From Trichomonas vaginalis G3 (lineage: Eukaryota > Parabasalia > Trichomonadida > Trichomonadidae), in NCBI RefSeq assembly GCF_026262505.1, contig NC_067203.1, positions 22,921,411-22,985,410 on the forward strand: a stretch of DNA of 64,000 bases. Direction: 5' to 3'. The translations under genes and the position numbers were made by a program. A model generated the notes under the pieces. The model was not told the origin of the DNA. It ran no database searches and saw only the letters and a list, made by a program, of their open reading frames with translations. Shown piece by piece: positions 31,988-43,923 of this stretch; position 1 is the stretch's first letter; each line of letters starts with the position of its first letter.

Positions 31988-32144
31988 TTATATAAAAATA
32001 AACTTAAAAATTAATGATATCACCACCCTCACACGTATGAAAACATAGCGCAAAAATAAATTTAGGTGAAGTGGTGAGATCTCACCTGTTTTTTCACCTC
32101 TTTTTTCACCCGTTGAATTCATTACTTTATAACTCTCTTCCTTT

Positions 32145-32362
32145 CTCCAACTCTTCTAACTTCTTCTTAAGTTCAGCAATGTTGTCCTCATGAAGTTTAA
32201 TCTTTCTCAAAATTCCTTCTTTTATCTAATGGTTGCTTTACTTTCTAAACTGAACTCTACCATCCTTCATAGTATGAATGTAAAAACCTTCTGGAATAGT
32301 TCCTGATTTAATGTATTCTACCAAAAACTTTTGTTTCATTGCTTCAGTGACTTTAGTCGTCA
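32145..32362 (-). pseudogene. Polinton 1: copy of the small coiled-coil protein, broken
   Basis: Counterpart of the 78-aa protein at 49805-50041 in Polinton 2, nearly identical by eye. Broken. Confidence 0.6.
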
Positions 32363-32411
32363 TTTCAATCAAATAAAAATTTTAATATTAAATAAAAATA
32401 ACGTTATTTTT

Positions 32412-32870
32412 TCAGTAAGGAAACGCAGGAGTTTTACGATTTATTTGAGGCGTGGGTTCTGGTTTAAATGTTGAGTCGGTTTAGGAGTTGACTTTTGAAC
32501 AGGAGTTTGTACTTCCATAGGTTCAGGAGTTATTGAAGGTTTTGCTTGTGAAGGCTTGGTTTTGGCGAATGTGTTGGAGTTTGTTTAACTTCAGCTACTT
32601 CAGTATTATTTATAACATTTGCTTTATTTCTTTTCAACATCATAACTGCTCCTGCTGTAGCTAGCAAACCTAGTGGGAGACCATATCTTATATAAGGACT
32701 TGACCAAATGCTATTTTTGACAGGAGCTGGTGGAACACCTAACCTTGGTGAAACTGCTCCTTGCCATTGTGCAGCTCGTAAGAAATATTCAATAGGTGCT
32801 CCATAATCGTTTGGTAAAGTTTGTTCATAGATGGTGAAGGTTCGCGAGAGCTTGATGAAGAACTCATTTA
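32412..32870 (-). pseudogene. Polinton 1: copy of the one-span membrane protein, broken
   Basis: Counterpart of the 152-aa protein at 50090-50548, with the same hydrophobic segment and Pro/Thr/Lys-rich tail. Broken. Confidence 0.6.
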
Positions 32871-32894
32871 TAAGCTTTAAAAATAAACGTTCAT

Positions 32895-34472
32895 CCTTTA
32901 TTCCTCACTGTCGTCCGTGGCTAAGTTATAGTCATCTAATCTTATTATGGGGATGCCATTAGCACGCACCTGAATGGCAAAGCAACAATCCTCATAAATC
33001 CAATAAGTGGCTTTGGTACGTTTTCAGTTGCTAGTTCAATAGGTCCTTTAACAGACAATTTGTATGTTATTGGAGCAGTAGATGTTTGACCTTGTTGGAA
33101 GCAAAAGTCCACTTCTGTTGGAAAACCACATAAGAAATGTGTGTTGTCATAACTATCCCATTTATGTTCCACACTACCATCATCCACCAATGACCTCATA
33201 ACATCTTCATTAAATCCTATCATATCATTGTTTGTATTGCAAGCGTTCGCAACCATTTCATAAAATACAGGTCCATATGATTTTTCAGGTTCTGCAGGCA
33301 TATTTCCATAAGCTCCCATGGAAAGCTGAAGATATTTAAACTTAGGGTTCTCAAAATTAACATAATAGTTGTCTTTCTTTTCTAAATAGTGCCCAAATAC
33401 TTTTAACATTAATAGGCGTATAAGCTGCTGTAAATGTTGCACTTGAACTATCTGTATTCTTTGAGAATGAACCGTCCATAGGAATCCAATCCATAACTTT
33501 AACAGGAAAACATAAAGCCTCGTTTGTATAATGTTCTACAAGTTCTGTATAAATGTTAGGGTCTAAAGAGAATGACTTTGGATGAATGAAACATTCATTA
33601 AAATCCATCTTTGTTCGAAATAGTTGCTGGGTTACAGTTGTAATAGTAACTGTTCACTAGCTTCTACTGCCTTCGTTATCATAGTGAATGGTTCATTCCA
33701 TGGAACAAATTATTTTGTCGGTGGATTTGAATCTGAAGCAAATGCAACTTTAAGAGTTGGATTGAAAGCAATGATATCATTTACAGATATAGATGTGCAT
33801 TGTAAGGCGTCGCTACTGAACTTTACTTTAAGCTGAATGTTTCCTGCAAAAGCTGGAATAAATCTTATAGCTTCTAATGGTAAAAACTTTCTAACAGGAA
33901 TTCTTAAACGAAGCTTAAAATCAAATGATTTTCCTGCTGTAATTGGACCACTAACAATTTGTCCTGTTCTGCATGTCCCGAATGACTCCATACATCTTCA
34001 TGTCGAGTCTTTGAGAAAACATCTACTTTCTTTATTTGTTCGGTAGTTTGTGAGTTTGAAGTTATATATGCTTCTTCTCTTGCGTTGTCTTGAGAATATA
34101 CGATACGACCATTTGCAAGGATTTGATATCCAGCAACTGCATAGAAAGCGTCATCGAAACCAATCCAAAATCCTGGTGGGTTTGTTTTATTGGAACCTGA
34201 ACCAATTTCTTTATCTACAATAAATTGACCTTCCATTTTATACGTAATGAATGTATTGTAAAGGTCCAACATATTTTCACCAGGAGGTGAGAGATTGAAT
34301 GTTACCCATGTGTTATCTTTTAGCAGTTCCAGGTTGTGATGGAATCTTTGCGTCAGAATATTTTCTATTAGTGTCACCAATTTGAACTGCATTGTCTATG
34401 ATATCGAAATATGAGCGAATCTGATGAATATGCTCTGCTGGAGTAAATTCGTTTAGCTGTTCGTTCTGCATG
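32895..34472 (-). pseudogene. Polinton 1: major capsid protein region, broken
   Basis: Counterpart of 50579-52151 in Polinton 2. Beta-rich segments such as FKLRLRIPVRKFLPLEAI fit a double-jelly-roll major capsid protein of the Polinton/adenovirus lineage. The call rests on length, beta-strand pattern and position near a candidate minor capsid gene. Broken in several places. Confidence 0.5.
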
Positions 34473-34499
34473 TATTTACTTCAGATAAAAATATCTATT

Positions 34500-34931
34500 T
34501 ACTTCTTTTTCTCACTCTTCTTCTTGGCATTCGTGGTGGAAGTTGTTTCTTGACATTTTCAATGAACTGTACATTCTCTTTTGTCTCAACTTCTTTCACT
34601 GGCGGGTCAGGGTTCTTTGACTCGGTTTGTTTTTCAATGAAATTCACGAACTTTGCAAAAGCTCTTGGTTCGTTATTGAAAGTAACATCTGGCTTCTTTT
34701 CTTCTTGTTTCTTTGGTGCTCAGTTTGAACAGAAGGTTTTATATGGACTTCATGGACTTCACCCTTGCCATGCACCTTAATGTTGTCGCTCTCTGCATTC
34801 GCTAATGGTACCTTTCTTTTTCTTACGTATATTTTACCATCTTTACTCTGACTTACGTAATAGAAAGGATGTTGTATTCCTCTTGCGTCATTTAATATAA
34901 TAGACTCTCGCTCTGATTTTGACAAGCTCAT
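34500..34931 (-). pseudogene. Polinton 1: copy of unknown 144-aa protein, broken
   Basis: Counterpart of 52179-52613. It has a lysine/arginine-rich C-terminus and the start MSLSKSERESII. Its role is unknown. Broken. Confidence 0.5.
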
Positions 34932-34977
34932 TTTACATCGGTTAAAGTTTTAATTTTGTTTTTTATCTGCAATCAAA

Positions 34978-35217
34978 TGACTCAGACAAGCCCTACGGAC
35001 AAGACCCCAAGGTGTCATAGATGTTGAAGCATTGAAGAAAGAAATTCGTGAGCAAATTTTATCCGAACTGAAGGAACAAAAACAAGAACAAAAGCCAGAG
35101 AGACCAAAGAGAAAACTTAGTGAAAAACAACTTGCTGCATTAGCTGCTGGAAGACAAAGAACCCACGTTTGCTGGCAAAGAAAGCTAGAGAAGAAGCTGA
35201 AGCAAAGAAAGAGTAAA
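34978..35217 (+). pseudogene. Polinton 1: copy of small charged helical protein, broken
   Basis: Counterpart of 52661-52918: a Lys/Glu-rich helix with the motif KRKLSEKQLAALAAGRQ. Its role is unknown; the AAGR-type basic motif suggests nucleic-acid or capsid-interior contact. Confidence 0.4.
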
Positions 35218-35240
35218 TGGTTTATTTTTATCCGAACTAA

Positions 35241-36100
35241 ATGTATAGACAAATACCTTTATCTGTTGCGTTCAGTAGTGAAAACCCTGACGTCAAAATA
35301 AAGGGAACAGAGTAACGTTTAAGTTTCCAACAGACTGGATTGTGAACATAAATGAGAGAAGTACATTGGCATAACATCTATGTATATAACACGTGCTTTC
35401 AGAAAGGTTGACTTTATACTTCAAGTCGAGATAGAAAATGACGAACAGTCTTTAAGCGCCCAAAACATTCACATATACAAATACTTTAAAGACATACAAC
35501 ATTGTTGCAATGTATGATTTCATTTAATGAGATGTTCGAGAAAAAAGTTCAACATTGAAGTACAAACTTTACAGCCTTTACGTGAGTTTCTTGCACAACT
35601 GGAAAGAAGAAGGTAGTCAGCCACAACTTATAGACTTTCATTATGAATTTAATGAAAATGAAGATGGAACTCATGACTGTCAATTCATTGTATTCTCACC
35701 ATTCAATGAAGTCGCTAAAGAGAAAAAAAATCCATTACGTATAAGATTTCAAATCTCCGAACCAAGTGATGATTTTAAGAATGTTTTCAATTATGATGCA
35801 ATGCTTCCGAGGAAAAATGAATTTTCAAAATTGTAACCACCTGGCATTTGGGATAGAAAGCAAGCTATATTATATTCAAACTTAAGTAAAGGAGTTGAAA
35901 ATGAGTTCATTTGGTCATACAAGAACTTCACCACTTCCTAACCCTAAATACTATAAATTAACTGGCTTCAATCGTGAGTTTTGGATAGGCATGTTCTCCA
36001 CTCATGACCATAAATGTCCAGTGTTCTTGCCTCAGACCATAAGGACTGTCTCTACATTGAAGCACAACTCTTAAACTCTACCATCGCAGTATGTGTAAAA
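35241..36100 (+). pseudogene. Polinton 1: candidate minor capsid protein region, broken
   Basis: Counterpart of 52943-53798. It is beta-rich and begins MYRQIPLSV. In Polintons a single-jelly-roll minor capsid (penton) gene usually neighbours the major capsid gene, which fits the position. Broken in several places. Confidence 0.4.
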
Positions 36101-36149
36101 TCTACGCTAGCTTTATTTTTATCACGAATGACCTCATTCATGACCTCAT

Positions 36150-39100
36150 TGCTGACAAAAATAAATGACCTCAGAACTTCAACTTACAATAAAGCTTGTT
36201 TTAGTCGTTATTGAAAAGTTGAACTTTTCAGCAAAGCAAGGTTGACATGACTTACATAAGTCGAATGCAATCTCTTACCATCATGAAGTGCTTTGTAAAG
36301 TTTATTAAACTGAACTCAGAGTCTTTGTCATATGTTCCAACAGGTATGTGAATGTTCTTATCTTCATTTAATAGCATTGTTATAGCTTCAGGAAACATTT
36401 CATTAGCGGTTAAAGCAATAACATCTTGCTTCACGCCTTTCATTCTGCAGTGAAATGCCAACTTCATTTAAATCGTTAGTGAGTAAGTCTATGTAGGTTC
36501 TCTTTCACAAAAAATACTTTTTATAAGCTAAACTTTGTTTCCAGGTGTTATTTCTGCAAAGTCGCTATGAAATTGACCAAAGGTTCTTTCCTGATAAGTT
36601 CGCGACCATATCTCTCTTAAACTCTGCTGCAAGCTTTGGGATGTCTTCATTATATAAGTGCATTACTGTCGTATCCTGGTAAAATATTTTGAAGTCCCAT
36701 ATCTTCAGCAGTACAGAATACTTCATTCATAATACGTTTTGACATAGACAGAATATTAACAACCAAGTGGACAGAAGTTAAAGTGTCTGCAAATGCTTTT
36801 CGTTAGCTTGAAAATAGTTTTATCTGAACCATCCAACCTTCGAACTTCACTATATGGTTGTAATTTCTTATAGCATATCTTATAGCATCTTTGTCATTTA
36901 CTATGGTTATTTTTGACTCAATAGGAGATAGAATAGTTTTGCCATAAAATGCTGTTCAGAATGAGTTTTATAATTTCTTGTAAGGGGTTTCTTCTTTCTT
37001 ATACTTTAAACCTTAACTCAAACAACTTCTTTACTTCATCTCTTATTCTCATATCTCTGTTCCATCGTAATAGTATCCTTTGCAACACTTCACATTTGGA
37101 CACCTTGATATTTATGAGTCTTGTAATGTTATATGGTCAACATACATGAGACACAGCAAGTGTTTGAACTTCTTGGAACGTTAATTCTGGATTTAGTTCA
37201 GGGTCGCAAACTATTTAAATGAAAGTGTCTGGGTATACCAATCTCTGTTATTCTTAATGAGAACAAAGAGAAGCCAGACATAAACTTTTCACCAATGGTT
37301 CCTTTTGGTCATCATCGAATAAATGTCTCATGAGATACTCTGTGCTTAACATCTCATCCTTCAATACTTTTGGAATACCTTCTAAAGTTATAAAAGTCTT
37401 GCTATAGCTGAAGGATATAATGAAAACAGTGTCCGAAGTCAGCAAGTGAGTTTCTTTTTTGCTTTTTGTTCATGTTTATCTGACAACATACATCTTCCAC
37501 CTTGAATGCATCTCGAAATAAATTCTCTTGGTTTATTTGAGAGGTCATAAAGATTTCCATTCGGGAGTATACTCTGTTCTCAAACAATTTTTAGCAATAG
37601 AACAAATACTAACGTAGTCATTAAACGTGTTTAAATCAAACTCTTTCAATAAGTCATTTGCGGAACTTTACAAAACCTTCTCTTTAAAAATCTTACATCT
37701 TGTTTGCAGTAAAACGTGCTATATTTTTCTAAGTCGAAGTGGTTGCATCTATTCTGCAACCTTTTGATGGAATCTATGTCTTCATAAATGTATCTGCATC
37801 ATGGATAAACTTACATGCTTCAGAAATAGACACCAGTTCTGTTGTCATTTGCTAACAAAACACTGCTGTAGTAGTTATTATGGAAATACTTCTTTCGTCC
37901 TGTTTGTTAAGTTAAACATAGCAGGAAATAGTTTAAGCTTCTTATTTATAACACTGTAAGAGTCTATTATTAATAATTGCCCGTCCTTTATATAAGCCAG
38001 TTATTTGCATTGTTCGTGAACCTTTAATGATGGGAGTTCCTTTTCACTTCTGTCATGTGTCTTAAGATGAAGTTTATGTCATAACTGAGGTTATGGAAAT
38101 ATATTAAACTCTTGTCAGGAAGTCTTTCCAAAAAATTCTGTTGCACAGTTTTTGACCCCAAATGCTTTCACTAACTGAAACCATCTTCACTTCATAAACA
38201 GTATGTTAAAAGCTTTATTGAAAAGCATTCCGTACTACACTCAAAGTCAGCAAAAGAAAAACGTGCTCAGGTATGAATTTACATTTAGCTTTTATTTACT
38301 TCTTTTGAATCTGCTTTTCTTCCTTCAGTTGTACACAATACTTTGGAGCATATGTCCAAATCTTTAAATGGTGCAAGGTTCTGTTTATATAAGTCGTAGT
38401 TATATGTGAAAAGTTCTCCATAAGAAATAGGTTCGAAATATTTGCACTCCCACAATGTTTTCATAACATCCCATAACGGTGTTTGTTCTATCATAACGAA
38501 CTCACATATTTATCTTCTCTCTTTGTATAAATCTTCATCTGTTTCTCAATGTTCATTTCCACCACAAGCTTTGAGAATTTTCTTTTATAGTTTCGAATGA
38601 AGTATTGTTGTCATTGTAAATCTTATCATCTTTAGCATGTATGGTCTTCAACAAGAAGTAAGTCAAATTAGTTCTAACAGTTTCCATTCTTTTGCGTATA
38701 TATCTCTTTACTTTCATTATCGCTCTATGACTCATTGAAATAACCAATGGTAACATTAAATGATATACCTGGGTTGCGTCAGAAATTTCTTTGTACTTTA
38801 CTATTGAGGAAAGTCTCTAACACGAATGACTTCTCCTTCAGGTGGTCAATAGTTTCTTCATTATACTCCAGCACTGAATCAAGCAAAACGAACACAATTG
38901 TCCTCTGTATAAGTGTTTGCAGTTCTTTTGTTCAGTTCATTGAAGATTTGTAGCGTTCAAGATTTTTATAGGTAAGATATGTCAACAGATACTTCCAGAA
39001 CTGACGCTTCTTCTTTTATAAAACTTCTTTTCACCATTATCTTTCCAAATAGCGTTTCTATAAGTGCTGGGTTCCTGTTTGCCTTAATAGCTTCCAAAAT

Positions 39101-39790
39101 GGCTTTCTGTCATTTGTCAGTGTGCTTTCATCTCTATATGGGTCTCTTTTTTGTGGTTGCCTTTCTTACATCTGAATCGTTAAGACCTTATATTCTGTAA
39201 ATCACACATCTTTATTCGGTAAGATTCTTTATGTTCTGTCAAGAAGAAGTCATAGTGCATTTTCAACAATACCTGCGGCATTGCTTCTATCTCTTGAATA
39301 TTAAAGTGTCTCCTTCAAGCAGCTGATCGTAGATAATGTCCAATATTATTTGAGGTTTAACGTAACATTCATACTTTCCAACAAGTTTATAAGCATACCA
39401 TCCATCTCTGTCGTGAGTTTAATTTTAATTGTTTCTAAGAGTTCTCATGAAAACTCTTACGAAATGTTTTGCTGTAAGAGTCTCTGTTTGGCTTCATCTA
39501 AAGCTTCGATGTTTTAAAGTCAATGAGTCTATTGCCTGACTTCACATTTCTCTTCCTATTTCTCTTATCTTCTTTAACCATCTCTCACCTTTCTTTTGGT
39601 TTCGTCGTCAATGGAACGAATGACAAATCGTTTAGCTTTGCGAACTTGTTCTATAGCGCTCTTAACATCTCTCTTCTCTGTTGTTTCAGTGTGTCGTCTC
39701 TTTCTTCTTGTTTCACCAACTTCGCATTTGTTATCGTCAAACATCTCCTCTTCTTACTTCATGAGTACTGAACGTCTAGATATAGTCAAT
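36150..39790 (-). pseudogene. Polinton 1: protein-primed DNA polymerase B region, broken
   Basis: Counterpart of 53859-57628 in Polinton 2, where the polymerase motifs can be read. It is nearly identical by eye and very heavily broken. Confidence 0.8.
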
Positions 39791-39805
39791 AGCCAAAATC
39801 TTCTC

Positions 39806-40769
39806 TTAATGTTTGAAGCTCTGTTTTGTCTGCTTTCTTGTCAATAAATCTTGAGCAGTGAATTTAATATTATGTTCATCCTTCATGACATAAACATCTT
39901 TACATCTAATGTTTCTCATCGTCGTTATGTCGTCATCCGATGTTAAACCTTGTGGAAAGTTAGGAGGTTTACAATATAATACATCCCCACCAGTTTCTTC
40001 AACCGTTCCTTCAATACTTTCTATAGCAACAGTTGTAAAACTTGTATGTGTATGAGTCTTATTTGCTTTCTTCTCTAACTCATCGTTAACATAAGTTTTA
40101 TCTGCTTTAAGGTCTAAACATCCTGAAACCCATCCTGTATCGGCTTTAGTTTTTAAAATCTTCGATGTCCGTTCATGGTACCAGTCAACCCTTTCTTTCA
40201 TTTCGTTATCTTTTTCATCCACATATTCCTTATCCGCTTTCTTCTTCTAAACACTAGCCACATATTCCTTATCCGCTTTCTTTTCAAGGCTAACGTTTAA
40301 GTCTGTTATTTCAGATATAGAATGTGTATGAGTCTTTTTAGAATATTCGTTTTCAGCTCTTGTCACTTCACTTGACATTTTATTGTCAACATATGTTTTG
40401 TCTGCTAGTTCAGGATGAGTATGTTCTTTTGTTGCATAAGCATTGTTAGCTCTTTCTTCTTCTTTTGCTATTGCATCGTCTACATATTCTTTGTCAGCTT
40501 TGTTGTCAACATCTGCTTTCAAAAGAAGTTCATTTATAGGTTTCTCGTTTAAAGTTCCTTTTTGGATTTATACAGACAGTATTGTTCTTCTTGTCTTGAA
40601 ACAGAAACTCATCTGTCATTGGGTTTAATGTCAGTTTTAAGTTTCCTTCTTTCAATGACTCAGATATCTTAGAGTAGTTTGAAAAGTTTGTTGTGTTCTT
40701 ATTTAGAGCTTGCATAATGAGTTGTCGGTTGTGTTGTATTTCTCTTATGGAAGCAATATCTTTCGACAT
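39806..40769 (-). pseudogene. Polinton 1: tail-fibre-like region, broken
   Basis: It contains repeated KADKEYVDD/ADKTYVDNK and THTHSFT-type motifs, the pattern of phage tail-fibre stalks, and begins MSKDIASIREIQ. It lacks the collar-like end seen in Polinton 2's fibre gene. A T-rich TTTTATCTAGA element lies between its start and the divergent gene at 40788. Broken. Confidence 0.6.
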
Positions 40770-40787
40770 TTTTATTCTAGATAAAAT

Positions 40788-41634
40788 ATGCTTCCAATAG
40801 AAAAAGAAAATTCAAGAGTTGCTACAACTAAACCATTAGATGAACTTTTTACTAATGTCGGTCAAAAGTTTGAGACAGAGACCGTAAAGCATGAAGGCTA
40901 TCGTTTTGACTACCCATTAAGATGGCTAAGAGACCCATCTGTCACAAAGCTATTGGCTTTCGTAGAATGAAGTTCATTTCAGAAGCCATACATGGTTTCC
41001 CATTTACGGTCGGTTTTGAAGTTCGATACTATAACAAAGAAAAACGTATGTATGAGAAATTTGAACAGGGAAAACTTTTACAAGTTAGTTTGCTTGTAAA
41101 CTTAGAAACAACTCTTCAAGCTTTTCAAGAAAAATAAACGACATCTATCTCGAATATGCAAACCAGTATAACATTGACGAAGGAGAGTACCATCTCGATA
41201 TTATTTATGACAGGAAAAATGCAACTGTTAAAATCAATAAAATAGAAGACCTTGGAGAAAACGTTTATATTTCTACAAAATATAACAACTTGGCATGGTA
41301 TAGATTTATGAGGATGTTAAATCAGCCTGCAGCATATCCAGTACACCCGGACTATTATGAAGTCGAAAAACCTAATGGAACATATGAAAATATTTTCGAC
41401 CCAGATGCTATTATTGTTCATGCTTCATTTTCTGGCGCCCAAAACTCTTTCTTATGCTTGGCAAATGACTTTTACGAAAAACCTACAAAGTTATACGAAC
41501 CACCAAGTGGAAGTATTTCAGACTTTCAAGTATGGTTTACTACAGATGGAAGAAAAAGAATAATTCCATTATACCATGCGTTTTACTTAGAACTTAGTTT
41601 CATATACAACTACTATCGAACGATAAAAATATAA
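40788..41634 (+). pseudogene. Polinton 1: unknown virion-type protein region, broken
   Basis: Starts MLPIEKENSRVATTK, is rich in aromatic residues and beta-strand-like segments, and has no recognised family. It lies divergent to the fibre gene with a 17-bp gap, so the two share a promoter. Broken. Confidence 0.45.
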
Positions 41635-41638
41635 CTTT

Positions 41639-41884
41639 TTAATATACCGGTTGTGGTGTTGGATTTGGTTGCCAACTAGACTGTGGTGCAGGTTCAGGCT
41701 GTTGTATAACAGGAGCTTGTTCTTCTGGTTCAGGGTCTTTAGGTATAATACCAACGAACTGACCTACCCTTTTACCAATATTTTTGACTCCGTTCCAAAT
41801 TCCTCTTCCTACGGTTTTTATTCCATTCCATATACCTCTTCCAACATTTCGAAAGAAGTTTCCTATCTTACTGAAGAAACCCAT
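41639..41884 (-). CDS. Polinton 1: small amphipathic protein, 81 aa
   Basis: The N-terminus MGFFSKIGNFFRNVGRG and two repeats of GRGIWNG(I/V)K form strongly amphipathic, cationic helices. A Pro/Gln/Glu-rich tail follows. This resembles membrane-active small capsid proteins such as adenovirus protein VI in layout, not in recognisable sequence. The frame is complete. The function is inference. Confidence 0.5.
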   Translation of the reverse strand: MGFFSKIGNFFRNVGRGIWNGIKTVGRGIWNGVKNIGKRVGQFVGIIPKDPEPEEQAPVIQQPEPAPQSSWQPNPTPQPVY

Positions 41885-41902
41885 TTTACTATATGTAAAA
41901 AT

Positions 41903-42265
41903 CTAATGTCCGCCTAGTCTTTTGCGTTTCCTGTTGAGTTCCATAGCATTCTTTAACTGGAGCTCATACATTCTGTTTCTCCTCTGGTAGAAAACATATT
42001 CTGGGTCAACTCCTGTGTTCGCGTCATCTGCATAAAGTTGTTTATATCCCACTTCAGGGTTTGTATAAAACTCTTTCCATCTCATATTTGCATACCATGG
42101 TGGCAAACCTAACGCAGCGTCATTTGACATGGCAGTTTGCATTTGTACATCTGTTGGCACTTGACCATAGTTTGCCATTGCAGTTTGTATTCTAACTTCA
42201 TTTGGAATATTCTCTGGGTTTGGTTGTCCAGGTTGCTGTGCATTTGCTAAGTTCTGTGCGTCCAT
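41903..42265 (-). CDS. Polinton 1: unknown 120-aa protein
   Basis: Complete frame with ATG start. The N-terminus is Gln/Asn/Pro-rich with a duplicated motif (VRIQTAMAN and VQMQTAMSN). The C-terminus is basic (ELNRKRKRLGGH) and could act as a nuclear signal or contact DNA. No family is recognised. It is preceded by TTTTTATCT, the element's promoter-like motif. Confidence 0.5.
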   Translation of the reverse strand: MDAQNLANAQQPGQPNPENIPNEVRIQTAMANYGQVPTDVQMQTAMSNDAALGLPPWYANMRWKEFYTNPEVGYKQLYADDANTGVDPEYVFYQRRNRMYELQLKNAMELNRKRKRLGGH

Positions 42266-42404
42266 TTAATATTAGATAAAAATATCACTTACGAGTACAT
42301 ATACTGAACATTTGCAGGCATTGGTTCATCTTCATATTCTCTGTACTTTTCTGCCACGTCAAATAAATAAATGACACAATGGAAAAAACCTAAAACAAGT
42401 AGTC

Positions 42405-43222
42405 CTATTTCAAACCACATTTACTTACTAGTAAAATTTCTTTGTTATGACACTTTCTCCGGTTTATAGGACCTCTCTCATATTCTATCTTGTCATATCT
42501 AAACTCATAGTCATGTATGTCCTCTAACCATCTCATAACGGTTTCCAAACCACTTTTATCGGATGTAAAGTAAAAGCATGGACAGTTATGTAAAACGTCT
42601 AAAGTTTCTAAAGAGTCTCTCAAAGTCCAGTCTACTTGGTATTGAAAATCCCATGTGTTATAGAACGGCGGGTCCACTATAAAGAAAACATTTTCCTTGT
42701 CTTTATATTTTTCATACAACTCTGTCCAATGACATCTCACAAACTCTATACCCTCAATATATTTTTCTATGTCCTCTTTGAAAACATTTGTATAGTTAAG
42801 ATATAAAACTTTTGACATAAGTGTTTCAATGTCATGAACTCTTATAGAACCACTATATAATAGTCTAGCAGATATACTATCCCAGTCTATATATTCTGCT
42901 TTTTTCAAAACCTCTCTCACAATATTTTTGTTATCTAATGGTATACGTTCCATCTTACCTATCTGAATCTTTTCTTTTAACTCTTTCAATATATTGTTTG
43001 TGTCTGGAATATGTTTGAGACGGTCCATATAGTTGTCGAAGTCATTGCATATAATCTTTGAGTCTGGAATATTGTATGGCACAAATGGGATATATAGAAA
43101 CTTCCACCGAACAAATCTACAAATGTTAGACCATTCGGTAGTTTCTTAAGTTCTCTCAATATAATATCTTTACATTTACTCTTATTTCCAAAGAACGGTA
43201 ACGGTGGTTTTGTAAAATTCAT
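42405..43222 (-). pseudogene. Polinton 1: DNA adenine methyltransferase (D12 class), broken
   Basis: PLPFFGNKS near the start and FVDLFGGS match the S-adenosylmethionine-binding motifs of Dam-like D12 methyltransferases, and FFIVDPPFYN is the DPPY catalytic motif. Such enzymes methylate adenine at N6. Trichomonas nuclear DNA is known to carry N6-methyladenine, and Maverick-linked methyltransferases have been discussed as the source. Its place is next to the right terminal repeat. Few breaks. Confidence 0.75.
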
Positions 43223-43264
43223 TTATATATAATAATAAAAATGTTTTTCCCTGAAAAGTGACAG

Positions 43265-43918
43265 AAAAGTGACAAAACATTTACGATGAAATCATGACAA
43301 ATTCATGAGGTGAGAAAAGAGGTGAGAAAACAGGTGAGATCTCACCTCTTCACCTAAATTATATTTTTGGGTCCTTTACACTCATTACGAAGAAGTCTTG
43401 ACAAAACATTTACGTTCATGTTTGACAAAACATTTACGAAGAAGTCTTGACAAATTCAAGAGGGTAGAAAAGAGGTTAGAAAAGAGGTTAGATCTAACCT
43501 TCTACCCTAAATTATATTTTTGTCTGATTTTACGAAGAAGTCTTGACAAAACATTTACGAAGAAGTCTTGACAAAACATTTACGAAGAAGTCTTGACAAA
43601 TTCAAGAGGGTAGAAAAGAGGTTAGAAAAGAGGTTAGATCTAACCTTCTACCCTAAATTATATTTTTGTCTGATTTTACGAAGAAGTCTTGACAAAACAT
43701 TTACGAAGAAGTCTTGACAAAACATTTACGAAGAAGTCTTGACAAAACATGAAAACATATATAATTTGTGAAAAGTGAAACATTATATAATGTTTTCGAC
43801 CCAGAAGACTAACAATTTTCCGAATAAAAACTTCATTTATTACTAAACATCATCAGGGCTAGAAGGCACGAAGTGCCTGGAAGCCCCACTACCTTTTTTT
43901 TTTTTTTTTTTTTTTTTT
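43265..43918 (-). repeat. Right terminal inverted repeat of Polinton 1
   Basis: Inverted counterpart of 27654-28350. It has three cassettes with GAGATCTC or TTAGATCTAA palindromes and a few copies of the 25-bp unit, and ends GCCCCACTACC followed by a T-run. CAGAC follows at 43919-43923. Confidence 0.9.
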
Positions 43919-43923
43919 CAGAC

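Larger units (their letters stand above)
27654..43918. mobile_element. Polinton (Maverick) element 1, broken
   Basis: This element is 16.3 kb long. Its terminal inverted repeats begin with an A-run followed by GGTAGTGGGGCTTCC, and CAGAC is duplicated on both sides (27649-27653 and 43919-43923). Parts recognised left to right are an unassigned structural-type block (plus), tandem repeats, small unknown proteins, a double-jelly-roll-type major capsid region (minus), a candidate minor capsid (plus), a protein-primed family B DNA polymerase (minus), a fibre-like region (minus), further small virion-type proteins and a DNA adenine methyltransferase (minus). It is broken, with several dozen breaks, and no integrase part was recognised. 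Its core is almost identical to Polinton 2, so the insertion is probably young by substitution count despite the many breaks. Family: Polinton/Maverick of trichomonads. Confidence 0.9.

Noticed and set aside
28473-43222. Reading the Polinton proteins as host genes
   Set aside because: They lie between matched terminal repeats and include polymerase, capsid-type and fibre parts, so they belong to the element.
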